A DNA stretch of 32,205 nt, taken from the NCBI GenBank assembly GCA_021203185.1, contig JAJQBR010000060.1:1-32205 (forward strand). Direction: 5' to 3'. Each line of letters starts with the position of its first letter. Within the stretch, counting starts at the first letter, position 1. Origin of the DNA: Clostridiales bacterium. GTDB lineage: Bacteria; Bacillota; Clostridia; Oscillospirales; Oscillospiraceae. The notes beneath the pieces were generated by a model. That model was given only the letters and a program-made list of their open reading frames with translations, had not been told where the DNA came from and ran no database searches. Both the position numbers and the translations under genes were made by a program. Below are positions 18,069 through 26,200 of this stretch, piece by piece.

Positions 18069-18161
18069 AGGTCATACCCCCTTGCGGTTTTGTTATTCCC
18101 ATTATAAATCAAACTTAATTCTATGTCAACGAAAATAAAAGAATCTAGTTCGATTTTCTTC

Positions 18162-18190
18162 TTGACAACGTCCATGACAGTGATTATACT
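18162..18190 (+). promoter_or_regulatory. Promoter for ImmA/IrrE operon
   Basis: TTGACA (18162-18167)-17 nt-TATACT (18185-18190) in the divergent intergenic region. Confidence 0.7.
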
Positions 18191-18341
18191 GTTCATCACG
18201 ACCAGCGGGGAGGGTGTGGATCATATCCCTGCAACAGCATCCTGCTTCACGGGGAGGTAAAAAAGTATACGGCGGAGGTTTCGCATCTGGATGTGAAGCA
18301 GATGGTGGAACATCCGTAACCGCAGTCGAGGAGGGAAAAGT

Positions 18342-19076
18342 ATGATTTTATCACATAGCGACATCGAAAATATAGCCGCAGCCGTAACCTGGGATTTTGA
18401 CCGGTTCTTTTTCGGTGCAGATGACAGGGAGAAACGACAATATGTTCAACCAACTCCGATTGACCAGTTGGCCAAAGAATACCTCAACCTCAACGTGACC
18501 TTTGCAAATCTGTCACAGGACGGGAGTATTCTGGGGCTGACCACCTATGCTGACACACAATTTGAGATCATACAGAACGGTTGCTCACGCATTCTGCCAC
18601 TGAAACGCAACCAAATCGTCCTTGATTCGAGCTTTATTCAACCAGGTAACGTCCGAAGAATGTGCGGGCGACGCAGATTTACTCTTGCTCATGAATGTGC
18701 GCACCAGATTTTATTCCAGCTTGAAAAAGACGAGAGTAAACCGGCCCACAGACGGGCCTATGCTGAACGCAGAGTGCATACGCCAAGAACGCTGAAAACC
18801 CATGAAGATTGGAACGAGTGGCAGGCAAACGTCTTGGGTGCGGCTATCCTTATGCCCCGCGCAGAAGTGGAACGAGCCATGTGGAGTCTGACACTTCATC
18901 AGCCACTGACAAGTTATGGAGGCTATTTCTTCGGTGATGACCAGTTCCTTCTCAAGGAGTTTTGCTCCACCTTTGGAGTCTCAAAAACTGCGGCAAGCAT
19001 CCGTTTAGAGCATCTGGGGTATTTGGAGAGACGGTCCATCTGGGAATATCAAGATCCGCTGGAGGTGGTGATGTAA
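18342..19076 (+). CDS. ImmA/IrrE family metallo-endopeptidase
   Basis: RRFTLAHECAHQILFQ (HExxH-type zinc motif) plus EWQANVLGAAILMPRAEVERAM. Confidence 0.9.
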   Translation: MILSHSDIENIAAAVTWDFDRFFFGADDREKRQYVQPTPIDQLAKEYLNLNVTFANLSQDGSILGLTTYADTQFEIIQNGCSRILPLKRNQIVLDSSFIQPGNVRRMCGRRRFTLAHECAHQILFQLEKDESKPAHRRAYAERRVHTPRTLKTHEDWNEWQANVLGAAILMPRAEVERAMWSLTLHQPLTSYGGYFFGDDQFLLKEFCSTFGVSKTAASIRLEHLGYLERRSIWEYQDPLEVVM

Positions 19077-19078
19077 CC

Positions 19079-19348
19079 ATGAGCCGACCGATCCGAATTT
19101 CGGAGCCTTCTGATGAGATGATGGGCAAGATCGTTCGAGCAAGGGAGGCGATTGCAGAGCAGGAACCCAGGACAATTCGATGTCCGTACTGTCATCACAG
19201 CTCAATCGTGGTTTTTGGTGACACCAGGGGCCATGTTCAGGCAAAATGTAAGGTTTGTGGTAAGGAAACCGTTTTCGATGTTTTGGAAATGCGCAGAGTA
19301 CGGCGACCAAAAGCGTACCGCTCTCCACTCCCCGAACAAAGTAAGTAA
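19079..19348 (+). CDS. Small zinc-ribbon-like protein
   Basis: MSRPIRISEPSDEMMGKIVRAREAIAEQEPRTIRCPYCHHSSIVVFGDTRGHVQAKCKVCGKETVFDVLEMRRV: paired CPYC/CKVC motifs. Start at 19079 follows the ImmA stop closely. Confidence 0.7.
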   Translation: MSRPIRISEPSDEMMGKIVRAREAIAEQEPRTIRCPYCHHSSIVVFGDTRGHVQAKCKVCGKETVFDVLEMRRVRRPKAYRSPLPEQSK

Positions 19349-19545
19349 AATCACTCAATTACACAACAGAATAATTCATAGCTGTGCTGTGGAGCCGCCT
19401 GATGGTGAAGTCTTCCTAATGCCGCATGATTACAAAAATTCTTATTTATGGAATTTTTGTTTCTTCGGTATAGGATTTTGTTCTCACCGTCATGCGGCTC
19501 TTCTCCTTTTCTCCTGCTCTGCGGAGCAGCGGAAAGGAAAACACT

Positions 19546-19836
19546 ATGTATTTCAACGCAAAAGAATTTGGCAAGAGGCTTCAGAGCGCAAGGAAAATGC
19601 GGGGCCTTACGCAGGTGGAACTGGCTGAGCGGCTGGGACTGTCCAGCAGCCAGCATATAAGTAAGATTGAGCGGGGTGAAAAAACGTGTTCTATCGACCT
19701 CTTGGTAGAACTGTCCTGTGTGCTTCATGTAAGTACTGAATATCTACTGAAGGGTGTGGATGCTGACCGGGAGCAGGTGAAAAACGAATTACAGTCGATT
19801 GTTACGCAACTGACAAGAATTACAAAGGAACTCTGA
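19546..19836 (+). CDS. XRE-family HTH transcriptional regulator
   Basis: MYFNAKEFGKRLQSARKMRGLTQVELAERLGLSSSQHISKIERGEKTCSIDLLVELSCVLHVSTEYLLKG; start at 19546 after GGAAAGGAAAA. Confidence 0.88.
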   Translation: MYFNAKEFGKRLQSARKMRGLTQVELAERLGLSSSQHISKIERGEKTCSIDLLVELSCVLHVSTEYLLKGVDADREQVKNELQSIVTQLTRITKEL

Positions 19837-19839
19837 AAA

Positions 19840-19908
19840 GTAGTACCACGAGTACTACCTGATTAGTACCACTGGTACCAATACAAAGCAAAACTTCTCT
19901 GCTACAAT
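19840..19908 (+). promoter_or_regulatory. Candidate operator/promoter region upstream of the ParB-like gene
   Basis: IR1 GTAGTAC-N5-GTACTAC (19840-19858), IR2 GTACCA-C-TGGTAC (19866-19878), extended -10 TGCTACAAT (19900-19908). Confidence 0.45.
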
Positions 19909-20261
19909 TTACTTGTGCCAAACAAAAAAGGCACAACCTGCACCTTTCCAACTGAAAATCAGTACACAGGTACGTTCCTGCTGTGACGAGCCACATCAGC
20001 GGTACGCCGTGACCCGGATTCTATCCGGCAGCGATTCCTACCGTCTGTGACAGTCGCTTCGCAACCGACTCGGCCATGACCCGCAGCAGGGATAATGATA
20101 CTTCTGCCCAGCCACAGCCCTGGCCCGACAGCCGGGATCAAGCAATGGGGGCAGCTCAATGAGGAGGGGTGAAGCCCATGGAGCTGAGCGAACAGCCGCC
20201 TGTGTTACTCCCGCAGGCTCTGGGATGTCGAGGACGAATAAGAGTTCATCATAAAAATTGG

Positions 20262-20300
20262 GAGGACTGCTGCACCGAGGCGGTCTGGCAGTCCTCTTTT
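20262..20300 (+). terminator. Terminator-like hairpin in the leader upstream of the ParB-like gene
   Basis: GAGGACTGC-17 nt-GCAGTCCTC followed by TTTT. Confidence 0.5.
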
Positions 20301-20335
20301 ACATCGGGAACCGATGAATCATAAACAGAAACGAG

Positions 20336-21306
20336 ATGAGAAAAATGTTGAAAATCGACCCGGAATTTGCCGACCAGATTCCGCCTCTCACCGAGGAGGA
20401 GTTTCGGCAACTGGAGGCCAACATTCTGAGCGACGGCGAGGTCATCAACCCCATCATCGTCTGGGACGGCGTGATTGTGGACGACCACAACCGCTTTCGC
20501 GTTCTGGAACAGCACCCGGAGGTGCCGTATAAGACCTTCGAGAAGCAGTTTTCGGACCGCAGCGAGGTGGTGGCCTGGATCTGTAAGAATCAGCTTGGAC
20601 GGCGGAACCTGACCCCGGAACAGAGAAAGTATCTGATCGGGAAGCAGTATGGGATGGAAAAAGCCTCTTACGGTGGTGACCGCAAAAGCCAAGAAGCAAA
20701 ATCAAGTTCCCAAAATGGGAACCTGATTTCTGACCAAAAGACCTGCGAGAAAGTTGCCAAAGAGAACCATGTGAGCAAGAACTATGTGATTCGCGCCAAT
20801 CATTATGCCAACGGTGTAGACGCCGCCGAAGAAGCTGTACCCGGCACCCGGCAGGACATCCTTTCCGGGAAATCTGCCCGGTGGATGCGGCAGTGCAGGC
20901 CGTGGCCCAGGCTCCGCCCGAAGAACGGGAGGCTCTTGCCAACCACCTTCGAGACCCGGCGGTACAACGGCGGGGCAAGCCGCGCATGGAATCCAAACGA
21001 GAAAAAGTCACGAGCGAGATTGAGGAAATCAGCCCGTCAGAACCGTTTGACTGCGAGGACGAACCTGCTCCGGTGACGAAAGTCAGCCGCAAGCAAATCA
21101 TGGAGATTTACAATAGTATGCTGAACTCGGATGGTATCACTACCGAAGACGACGTGGTGTTGGATATGCGGGATGCTGTTGAGACCATGATTTTTCGCTG
21201 GAACAAATGCCTGGAGCTGAACCCGGAAATTGCAAAAGAAACAACTTTTTGCACCCGTATCAGCCAAATAGCAAAAGAAGGTATCCATTACTTACAGAAA
21301 TTTTAG
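20336..21306 (+). pseudogene. ParB/Srx-like nuclease-domain protein, apparently frameshifted at about 20876-20880 (ORFs 20336-21076 and 20881-21306)
   Basis: MLKIDPEFADQIPPLTEEEFRQLEANILSDGEVINPIIVWDGVIVDDHNRFRVLE...NQLGRRNLTPEQRKYLIGKQY; continuation DAAVQAVAQAPPEEREALANHLRDP is in another frame. Adding one C in tctgcccggtgg (GCC CCG GTG GAT) joins the frames. Confidence 0.7.
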
Positions 21307-21315
21307 GAGGGAAAA

Positions 21316-22095
21316 ATGAAACCTGTGGAATGTCCGTATGAGATCATGCTGCTGAACTCTCAGCAGCTGATTATCCCGAAGGATTATCAGCGCCAGCTGC
21401 GGCCCAGGCGCGTGGACGCCATCGTCTCCGACTTCGATGAGCGCATCGCCAACGAGCCGAAGGTGAGCTGCCGCAACGGACGCTACTATGTGTTCGACGG
21501 CCAGCACACCATCGATGCCCGCGTCGCCAAAAACGGAGGGCGTCCTTTGCCCATCCGGTGCAAGGTTTATTACGGCATGACGGAGCGCGATGAAGCGCTG
21601 CTATTTGCAAAGCAGACCGGCGCTTCTGCCCGGCTGACCCCCGGCGAGAAAATTCGCGCCAATCTCTTCGGCGGCGAGGAAGTGGAGATGTGGTTTCTCC
21701 GTGTCAACGAGAGCTTGGGCCTGACGCTGGACTACGACCAGAAGCCCGGCTACAAGCGGATTGCCTGTATCAAGACGGCGTTTGAGGAGTTCCAGACCAT
21801 CGGCGAGGACAAGTACAAGGAGGCCCTGGGACTGTTGCTGGCGGCGTGGAACGGCGACCCGGATTCCCTGCGGGCGGCGAATATCAGAGGGATGTGCCGC
21901 TTCGTGGCGCTGTATCACGGCGAGTATAACCCCAAGCGCATGGTGACGCAGCTCCGCAAGGTGGACCCGCTGACCATCTACCGGGAGGGCCGGGCCATCG
22001 GCAGCAGCCTGACCGGATACAAAAAGTATCTCTATCAGGTCTATCGCATTTACAACGGAAACAGTAAAAAGTATGCGCTGCCCTTGAAGTTCTGA
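21316..22095 (+). CDS. ParB-like / DUF6551-like protein
   Basis: RQLRPRRVDAIVSDFDERIANEPKVSCRNGRYYVFDGQHTIDARVAKNGG...PIRCKVYYGMTERDEALLFAKQ; ParB-like FDGQHTIDA motif; RBS AGGAGGG. Confidence 0.75.
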   Translation: MKPVECPYEIMLLNSQQLIIPKDYQRQLRPRRVDAIVSDFDERIANEPKVSCRNGRYYVFDGQHTIDARVAKNGGRPLPIRCKVYYGMTERDEALLFAKQTGASARLTPGEKIRANLFGGEEVEMWFLRVNESLGLTLDYDQKPGYKRIACIKTAFEEFQTIGEDKYKEALGLLLAAWNGDPDSLRAANIRGMCRFVALYHGEYNPKRMVTQLRKVDPLTIYREGRAIGSSLTGYKKYLYQVYRIYNGNSKKYALPLKF

Positions 22096-22106
22096 GGTGT
22101 CCTGCC

Positions 22107-22535
22107 ATGAGAGAAAATTGGGTATACCGCCGCGGCGACGTGTACCTGGCCGACTGCGGCAAATGGCGCGGCTCCATACAGGGCGGCATCCGCCCTGTTG
22201 TGGTCATGCAGAACAACACCGGCAACCGGCACAGCCCCACGCTCAGTGTGGTCAAGCTGACCTCGAAGGTGAACAAGAAACCCAACCAGCCCACCCACTA
22301 TATGCTGGAAAATATCAGGGGTATCCCATACCCCTCGCAGGTTTTGGCAGAGCAGCCGGATACCATCAACAAGTCGGATATTATCCGCTATATGGCGCAT
22401 CTGTCGGAGAAACATATGGCGGAGATCAGCCGGTGTCTGGAGGTGGAACTGGGGCTGGATACGGAACACGAACCGCCTTTCTCCCAGTGCGTGAGAAACT
22501 GCGCCCATCAGACAGAGAAGCCTGACAGTGTATAA
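22107..22535 (+). CDS. PemK/MazF-family toxin-like protein
   Basis: MRENWVYRRGDVYLADCGKWRGSIQGGIRPVVVMQNNTGNRHSPTLSVVKLTSK: MazF-fold RGDVYLAD..GSIQGGIRPVVVMQN signature. Confidence 0.87.
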   Translation: MRENWVYRRGDVYLADCGKWRGSIQGGIRPVVVMQNNTGNRHSPTLSVVKLTSKVNKKPNQPTHYMLENIRGIPYPSQVLAEQPDTINKSDIIRYMAHLSEKHMAEISRCLEVELGLDTEHEPPFSQCVRNCAHQTEKPDSV

Positions 22536-22590
22536 ACGTTTGGAGGAGTGCCAATACTAAGCCAAAATCAGCCAAAAGAAAGGACACGCT

Positions 22591-22752
22591 ATGATTATCG
22601 CGGAAATGCAGACCGAAGCCGCCACCGTTCGGATTCACGACGAATTTTTTACCGGTGTTTCCCAGGGGAGCCTGGAGCACATCAGTCAAATCATCACCAA
22701 CTCCTACAAGAGAAGGAACGCTGAAAAAGAAAAAGCCCCCAAACAGGAGTGA
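22591..22752 (+). CDS. Small hypothetical protein (53 aa)
   Basis: MIIAEMQTEAATVRIHDEFFTGVSQGSLEHISQIITNSYKRRNAEKEKAPKQE; AAAGGA RBS 9 nt upstream; followed by hairpin ATGCCGCAGT-ACCG-ACTGCGGCAT (22758-22781). Confidence 0.6.
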   Translation: MIIAEMQTEAATVRIHDEFFTGVSQGSLEHISQIITNSYKRRNAEKEKAPKQE

Positions 22753-22809
22753 AACGTATGCCGCAGTACCGACTGCGGCATATTACATAATTTGGAGCGT
22801 CCCGCACCG

Positions 22810-22838
22810 TTGACGCTGCGCTGAACCGCAACTATAAT
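22810..22838 (+). promoter_or_regulatory. Promoter of serine recombinase
   Basis: TTGACG-17 nt-TATAAT followed by AGAAAGGAG RBS and ATG at 22860. Confidence 0.8.
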
Positions 22839-22859
22839 AGAGCCAGAAAGGAGACCCCT

Positions 22860-23258
22860 ATGAAGCAGTACGTCAAGTACCTTCGTAAGTCACGTTTTGA
22901 CCGGGATTATGCGGAACTCAGTATTGAGGAAACACTGAAAAGACATGAAGCAATTTTGGACAAGATGGCGAACGACAGAGGGTATTGTATTGCAAAAACC
23001 TATTATGAGGTCGTTTCTGGCGAATCTATCGCGGCTAGACCGGAGATTCAAAAAATGCTGGAGGAGGTGAGTGCCGGGCTGTACGCCGGGGTCCTGGTGG
23101 TTGACGTGGAACGTCTGGCCAGAGGCAACGGCGCAGATCAGGCATACATCAGCCAGGTGTTCCAGTTCTCTGGCACAAAGATCATCTTCGTCCTCCGCAC
23201 CTGGCTGAAAGGCTGTCGAATCAAGCTCAACACGGCAGGCTATGCGGACGACATCTAA
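22860..23258 (+). pseudogene. Truncated serine recombinase (N-terminal resolvase domain only)
   Basis: MKQYVKYLRKSRFDRDYAELSIEETLKRHEAILDKMANDRGYCIAKTYYEVVSGESIAARPEIQKMLEEVSAGLYAGVLVVDVERLARGNGADQAYISQVFQFSGTKII, then unrelated FVLRTWLKGCRIKLNTAGYADDI and stop. Recombinase and zinc-ribbon C-terminal domains are missing. Confidence 0.82.
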
Positions 23259-23289
23259 AAGAGGCCAGTAAAAATAGAACAGGAGCGGA

Positions 23290-23320
23290 AAAAGCGTACC
23301 GGATACCCCGACACGCTTTT
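23290..23320. terminator. Bidirectional terminator-like hairpin between recombinase remnant and spoIVB
   Basis: AAAAGCGT-15 nt-ACGCTTTT. Confidence 0.6.
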
Positions 23321-23347
23321 CCTGACCCGATTTTCTCGCTCCGTGTG

Positions 23348-24490
23348 TTACCCGCCGCAGCCGTCCAGCATGGTTTCCGCCAGGATGCCATAGCCCCGGG
23401 TGGGGTCGTTGACGAGAACGTGTGTCACTGCTCCCACCAGCCGCCCGTCCTGCAAAATGGGCGAGCCGGACATCCCCTGGACAATGCCGCCGGTGGCTTC
23501 CAACAAGTCGGGATCTGTCACCTGGAGCAGCAGGTTCCGGGTTTCCGAGGCCGCCGCCGGATAAAGCCGCAGAATCTCCACAGAATACTCCCTGACCTCG
23601 TCTCCCTCCACGTTGCAGAGGATGCTGGCCTCGCCGGTTTGGATTTGGCTCCTCACTGCCACAGGCAGCGCTTCTCCACCCGGTTCTTCGTAGAGTTGCC
23701 CAAACACGCCGCAGTCGGTGTTTTCCGTCAGACTGCCCAGATCCTCCGTCAGGTCAAAGGTGCCGTGGAGCTGCCCTGGATGACCGCTGCTCCCCACAAC
23801 GGCGCTGGTCACAGTGGCGCTCATAATCCCGCCGGTTTTCAGCGGCATCAGCAGGCTGGTGTCCACGTCGTTGATGCCGTGGCCCAGGGCGCAGAACCGC
23901 CCGGTAGCCGGGTCATACCAGGTGACGGTGCCGATACCCGCCATGGAGTCCCGCACCCAGGCGCCCAGCTTATAGCTGCCATCGGCCAGACAGGGCGCGG
24001 CCTCCGCAATCACCTCCAGCCGCCGGCCCGATCGCAGAGCGGTGACCGCCAGCGTCTCCCCGCTCTGCTGGCGCAAAATTTCCTCCACCTCCTCGATGGT
24101 GTCCACCTGCTGGCCGTCCAGTTGGGTGATGATGTCCCCCACCTTCAAGCCGCTCTCTTTGGCTGGGGAGTAGCTGCCCTGAGCGGTGGCGATCTCCTCC
24201 AGGCCCACCACCATGACGCCATGGGAAAACAGCTTGATGCCCACCGTCTTGCCCACCGGCACCAGCATGGTCTGCTCCGCCTGCCCGGAGCATCGGACGG
24301 CACTGGCTTTCCAGCTCTGCGCAACGGCAGTGAGCAGGAGCGCCAGCGCCAGCACCATCGCCGCGCCCAGCAAAGCGGCGGTGTGTGCCGTCTGTTTCTC
24401 TTCCTTCATTCTCCATCCCTCCATCAGGGGCCTTTGTTGAGGAAAAACATTCCGTTTCAGGCCATTTCTCCTCATCGCAGGCCGAATCAC
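23348..24490 (-). CDS. spoIVB: SpoIVB peptidase (PDZ + S55 serine protease); likely real start 24409 or 24424
   Basis: LVPVGKTVGIKLFSHGVMVVGLEEI, PDZ SGLKVGDIITQLDGQQV, FCALGHGINDVDT (catalytic His/Asp region), GGIVQGMSGSPILQDGRLVGAVTHVLVNDPTRGYGI (catalytic Ser). Confidence 0.95.
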   Translation of the reverse strand: MIRPAMRRNGLKRNVFPQQRPLMEGWRMKEEKQTAHTAALLGAAMVLALALLLTAVAQSWKASAVRCSGQAEQTMLVPVGKTVGIKLFSHGVMVVGLEEIATAQGSYSPAKESGLKVGDIITQLDGQQVDTIEEVEEILRQQSGETLAVTALRSGRRLEVIAEAAPCLADGSYKLGAWVRDSMAGIGTVTWYDPATGRFCALGHGINDVDTSLLMPLKTGGIMSATVTSAVVGSSGHPGQLHGTFDLTEDLGSLTENTDCGVFGQLYEEPGGEALPVAVRSQIQTGEASILCNVEGDEVREYSVEILRLYPAAASETRNLLLQVTDPDLLEATGGIVQGMSGSPILQDGRLVGAVTHVLVNDPTRGYGILAETMLDGCGG

Positions 24491-24743
24491 GCTGCCAGAT
24501 TACTATTTCTCGCGGGGACGAAAAAAAACGCGCCGCCGCTGCCAAAGTCGGGCAGCGTTGGGCGCGCAGACATCCGACAGAACTGCGCCGCTGTGCATGG
24601 GAGCTTTTCTTTGGAGAAATTTTCTTTTTGAAAGGGAGAAAATCCCAACAAAAAGAACATGAAATTGCCGTTTTTCCGCTTGTGCTGCCCCGCTGATTTG
24701 TGGTACAATGGGCTTCAATCTCAGACAGAAAGGCGGATGCAGA

Positions 24744-25637
24744 ATGAAACGATTGACAGCGTTTTTTTTGGCGGTCTGTATGGTATTCTCGGTCAGCGCC
24801 CTTGCTCTGGCCGACGGCACCGGCACGGAGACCAAAGGCTACCTTGTGTTGGGCGAAGATTTGACCAGCCAGGAGCTGGAAACGGTGCTGTCCTACCTCC
24901 AGGTGGAAGACATGGACGACTACGTGGTCAGCTACACCACCAACGAACAGGAACACGAAGCGTTTGACAGCTACCTCAGCGCCTCGGTGGTGGGCAGCCG
25001 CGCCCTGTCCTCCATCCTGCTCATTCCCGGCGAGGAAGGGGACGGTATTTCCGTCACCTCTTATAATATCACCTATTGCACGGTGGAAATGTATCAGAAC
25101 GCGCTGATTTCCGCTGGGGTAGAAGATGTGGACATCTACATCGCCGCACCCAGTGCTGTCTCCGGCACCTGCGCCCTGCTCAGCGCCATGAACGCCTACT
25201 CCACCCTGACCGGGGAGGAAATTTCCGAGGCCAGCGCCGATGCCGCCGTGGACGAGCTGGTGACCACCGGCGAGCTGGGCGACGCCATCGGCAGCAACGA
25301 CACCGCCGCCGAGTTGATCGCCCTGCTGAAACAACAGATGCTGGAGCAGGATTTGAGTGAGGACGAGCTTTCCGACGCCATTGACAACGCCTGTGAGGAG
25401 ATGGGTGTGACCATTGAAGACGAACTGAAGCAAAAAATCATCGACCTGCTGATGAAGCTGAAAGAGACGGACATCGACGTGGACGCTCTGGCCCAGCAAG
25501 CCGGTCAGCTCTACGATAAAATCAGCGACACCATGGATTCGCTGGGCATCACCAGGGAATCGGCGCTGAACTTCTTCCAGAAGGCGTTGCAATTTGTGCA
25601 AAACCTGCTCAGCAGTCTGTTCGGCAGCGGCGAATGA
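24744..25637 (+). CDS. DUF1002 domain-containing secreted protein (YpuA-like)
   Basis: Signal peptide MKRLTAFFLAVCMVFSVSALALA; GYLVLGEDLTSQELETVLSYL...NITYCTVEMYQNALISAGVEDVDIYIAAPSAVSGTCALLSAMNAY. Confidence 0.88.
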   Translation: MKRLTAFFLAVCMVFSVSALALADGTGTETKGYLVLGEDLTSQELETVLSYLQVEDMDDYVVSYTTNEQEHEAFDSYLSASVVGSRALSSILLIPGEEGDGISVTSYNITYCTVEMYQNALISAGVEDVDIYIAAPSAVSGTCALLSAMNAYSTLTGEEISEASADAAVDELVTTGELGDAIGSNDTAAELIALLKQQMLEQDLSEDELSDAIDNACEEMGVTIEDELKQKIIDLLMKLKETDIDVDALAQQAGQLYDKISDTMDSLGITRESALNFFQKALQFVQNLLSSLFGSGE

Positions 25638-25657
25638 GCGTTCCCGCCGCCGGACGC

Positions 25658-25693
25658 AAAAAAAGACCCGGCGATTCAACCTCTCGCCGGGTC
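25658..25693 (-). terminator. Terminator (minus-strand reading gives T-tract)
   Basis: GACCCGGCGA-9 nt-TCGCCGGGTC (25665-25693); minus-strand 3' side is TTTTTTTGCG. Confidence 0.8.
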
Positions 25694-25820
25694 ACTTCTG
25701 TTCATTGTCCAAGGGTCTTTACCTCAACTTTTCATAGGGTACACATTCAGGACTATTCACTGCGCCGTCACTGATGGCTGCTCTGCACTGTTCTTTGGTC
25801 TCAGTCCTTTCTTCCGTCGT

Positions 25821-25847
25821 CTAAATAATCACGAGTACACGCTTCAT
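25821..25847 (-). CDS. Candidate micro-ORF C (MKRVLVII*), in-frame UAG then 33 codons to TAA at 25719
   Basis: GAAGGAGGCGCGTTCT-ATG AAG CGT GTA CTC GTG ATT ATT TAG; strong SD. Confidence 0.4.
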   Translation of the reverse strand: MKRVLVII

Positions 25848-25890
25848 AGAACGCGCCTCCTTCACAGGCGGAATGTGGATGGGGACGAAC

Positions 25891-25902
25891 TTACCTGTAC
25901 AT
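25891..25902 (-). CDS. Candidate micro-ORF B2 (MYR*)
   Basis: AGGAGG-TACGGTCCA-ATG TAC AGG TAA. Confidence 0.35.
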   Translation of the reverse strand: MYR

Positions 25903-25920
25903 TGGACCGTACCTCCTGCG

Positions 25921-25953
25921 TTATTTGATTGCGGCTCTAAAAGCAACCCTCAT
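25921..25953 (-). CDS. Candidate micro-ORF B1 (MRVAFRAAIK*)
   Basis: GAAAGGATGATGTGTT-ATG AGG GTT GCT TTT AGA GCC GCA ATC AAA TAA. Confidence 0.42.
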   Translation of the reverse strand: MRVAFRAAIK

Positions 25954-25998
25954 AACACATCATCCTTTCGGAAACGGGGGTGGTGGATAGGGACAAAC

Positions 25999-26010
25999 TT
26001 ACTTGTACAT
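25999..26010 (-). CDS. Candidate micro-ORF A2 (MYK*)
   Basis: AGGAGG-TACGGTCCC-ATG TAC AAG TAA. Confidence 0.35.
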   Translation of the reverse strand: MYK

Positions 26011-26028
26011 GGGACCGTACCTCCTGTG

Positions 26029-26061
26029 TTACTGAATAGCTGATCTGAAATCATACCACAT
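26029..26061 (-). CDS. Candidate micro-ORF A1 (MWYDFRSAIQ*)
   Basis: GAGAGGATGATGTGTT-ATG TGG TAT GAT TTC AGA TCA GCT ATT CAG TAA. Confidence 0.42.
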   Translation of the reverse strand: MWYDFRSAIQ

Positions 26062-26200
26062 AACACATCATCCTCTCAAACGGTCAAGCGGATGGGGCGG
26101 AAGGAACATCGCTGCTTGACGGAACAGCTGCCGTTTTCACTGCGTCTTGGGAACCGACCCCTTTCTGTAGTGAATTTTGCATCCTCTTTGGGATGAGTAA

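Larger units (their letters stand above)
25874..25977 (-). repeat. Tandem cassette B (about 104 bp)
   Basis: Shares GGATGATGTGTTATG...AGGAGGTACGGTCCMATGTACARGTAAGTTYGTCCCYATCCAC with cassette A. Confidence 0.85.
25982..26083 (-). repeat. Tandem cassette A (about 102 bp)
   Basis: Second copy of the cassette directly upstream (minus-strand sense) of cassette B. Confidence 0.85.

Noticed and set aside
18214-18345. 43-aa GTG-start ORF overlapping the ImmA start
   Set aside because: SD-like GGGGAGG abuts the GTG with no spacing and there is no recognisable family; left as unsupported.
23345-24631. 428-aa plus-strand ORF
   Set aside because: Antisense to spoIVB, which has clear catalytic motifs.
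23970-25679. 569-aa minus-strand ORF
   Set aside because: Antisense to the DUF1002 gene and out of frame with spoIVB; no family features.
25861-26083. CRISPR array
   Set aside because: Only two ~100-bp imperfect units with no short repeat-spacer periodicity; explained by tandem micro-ORF cassettes.
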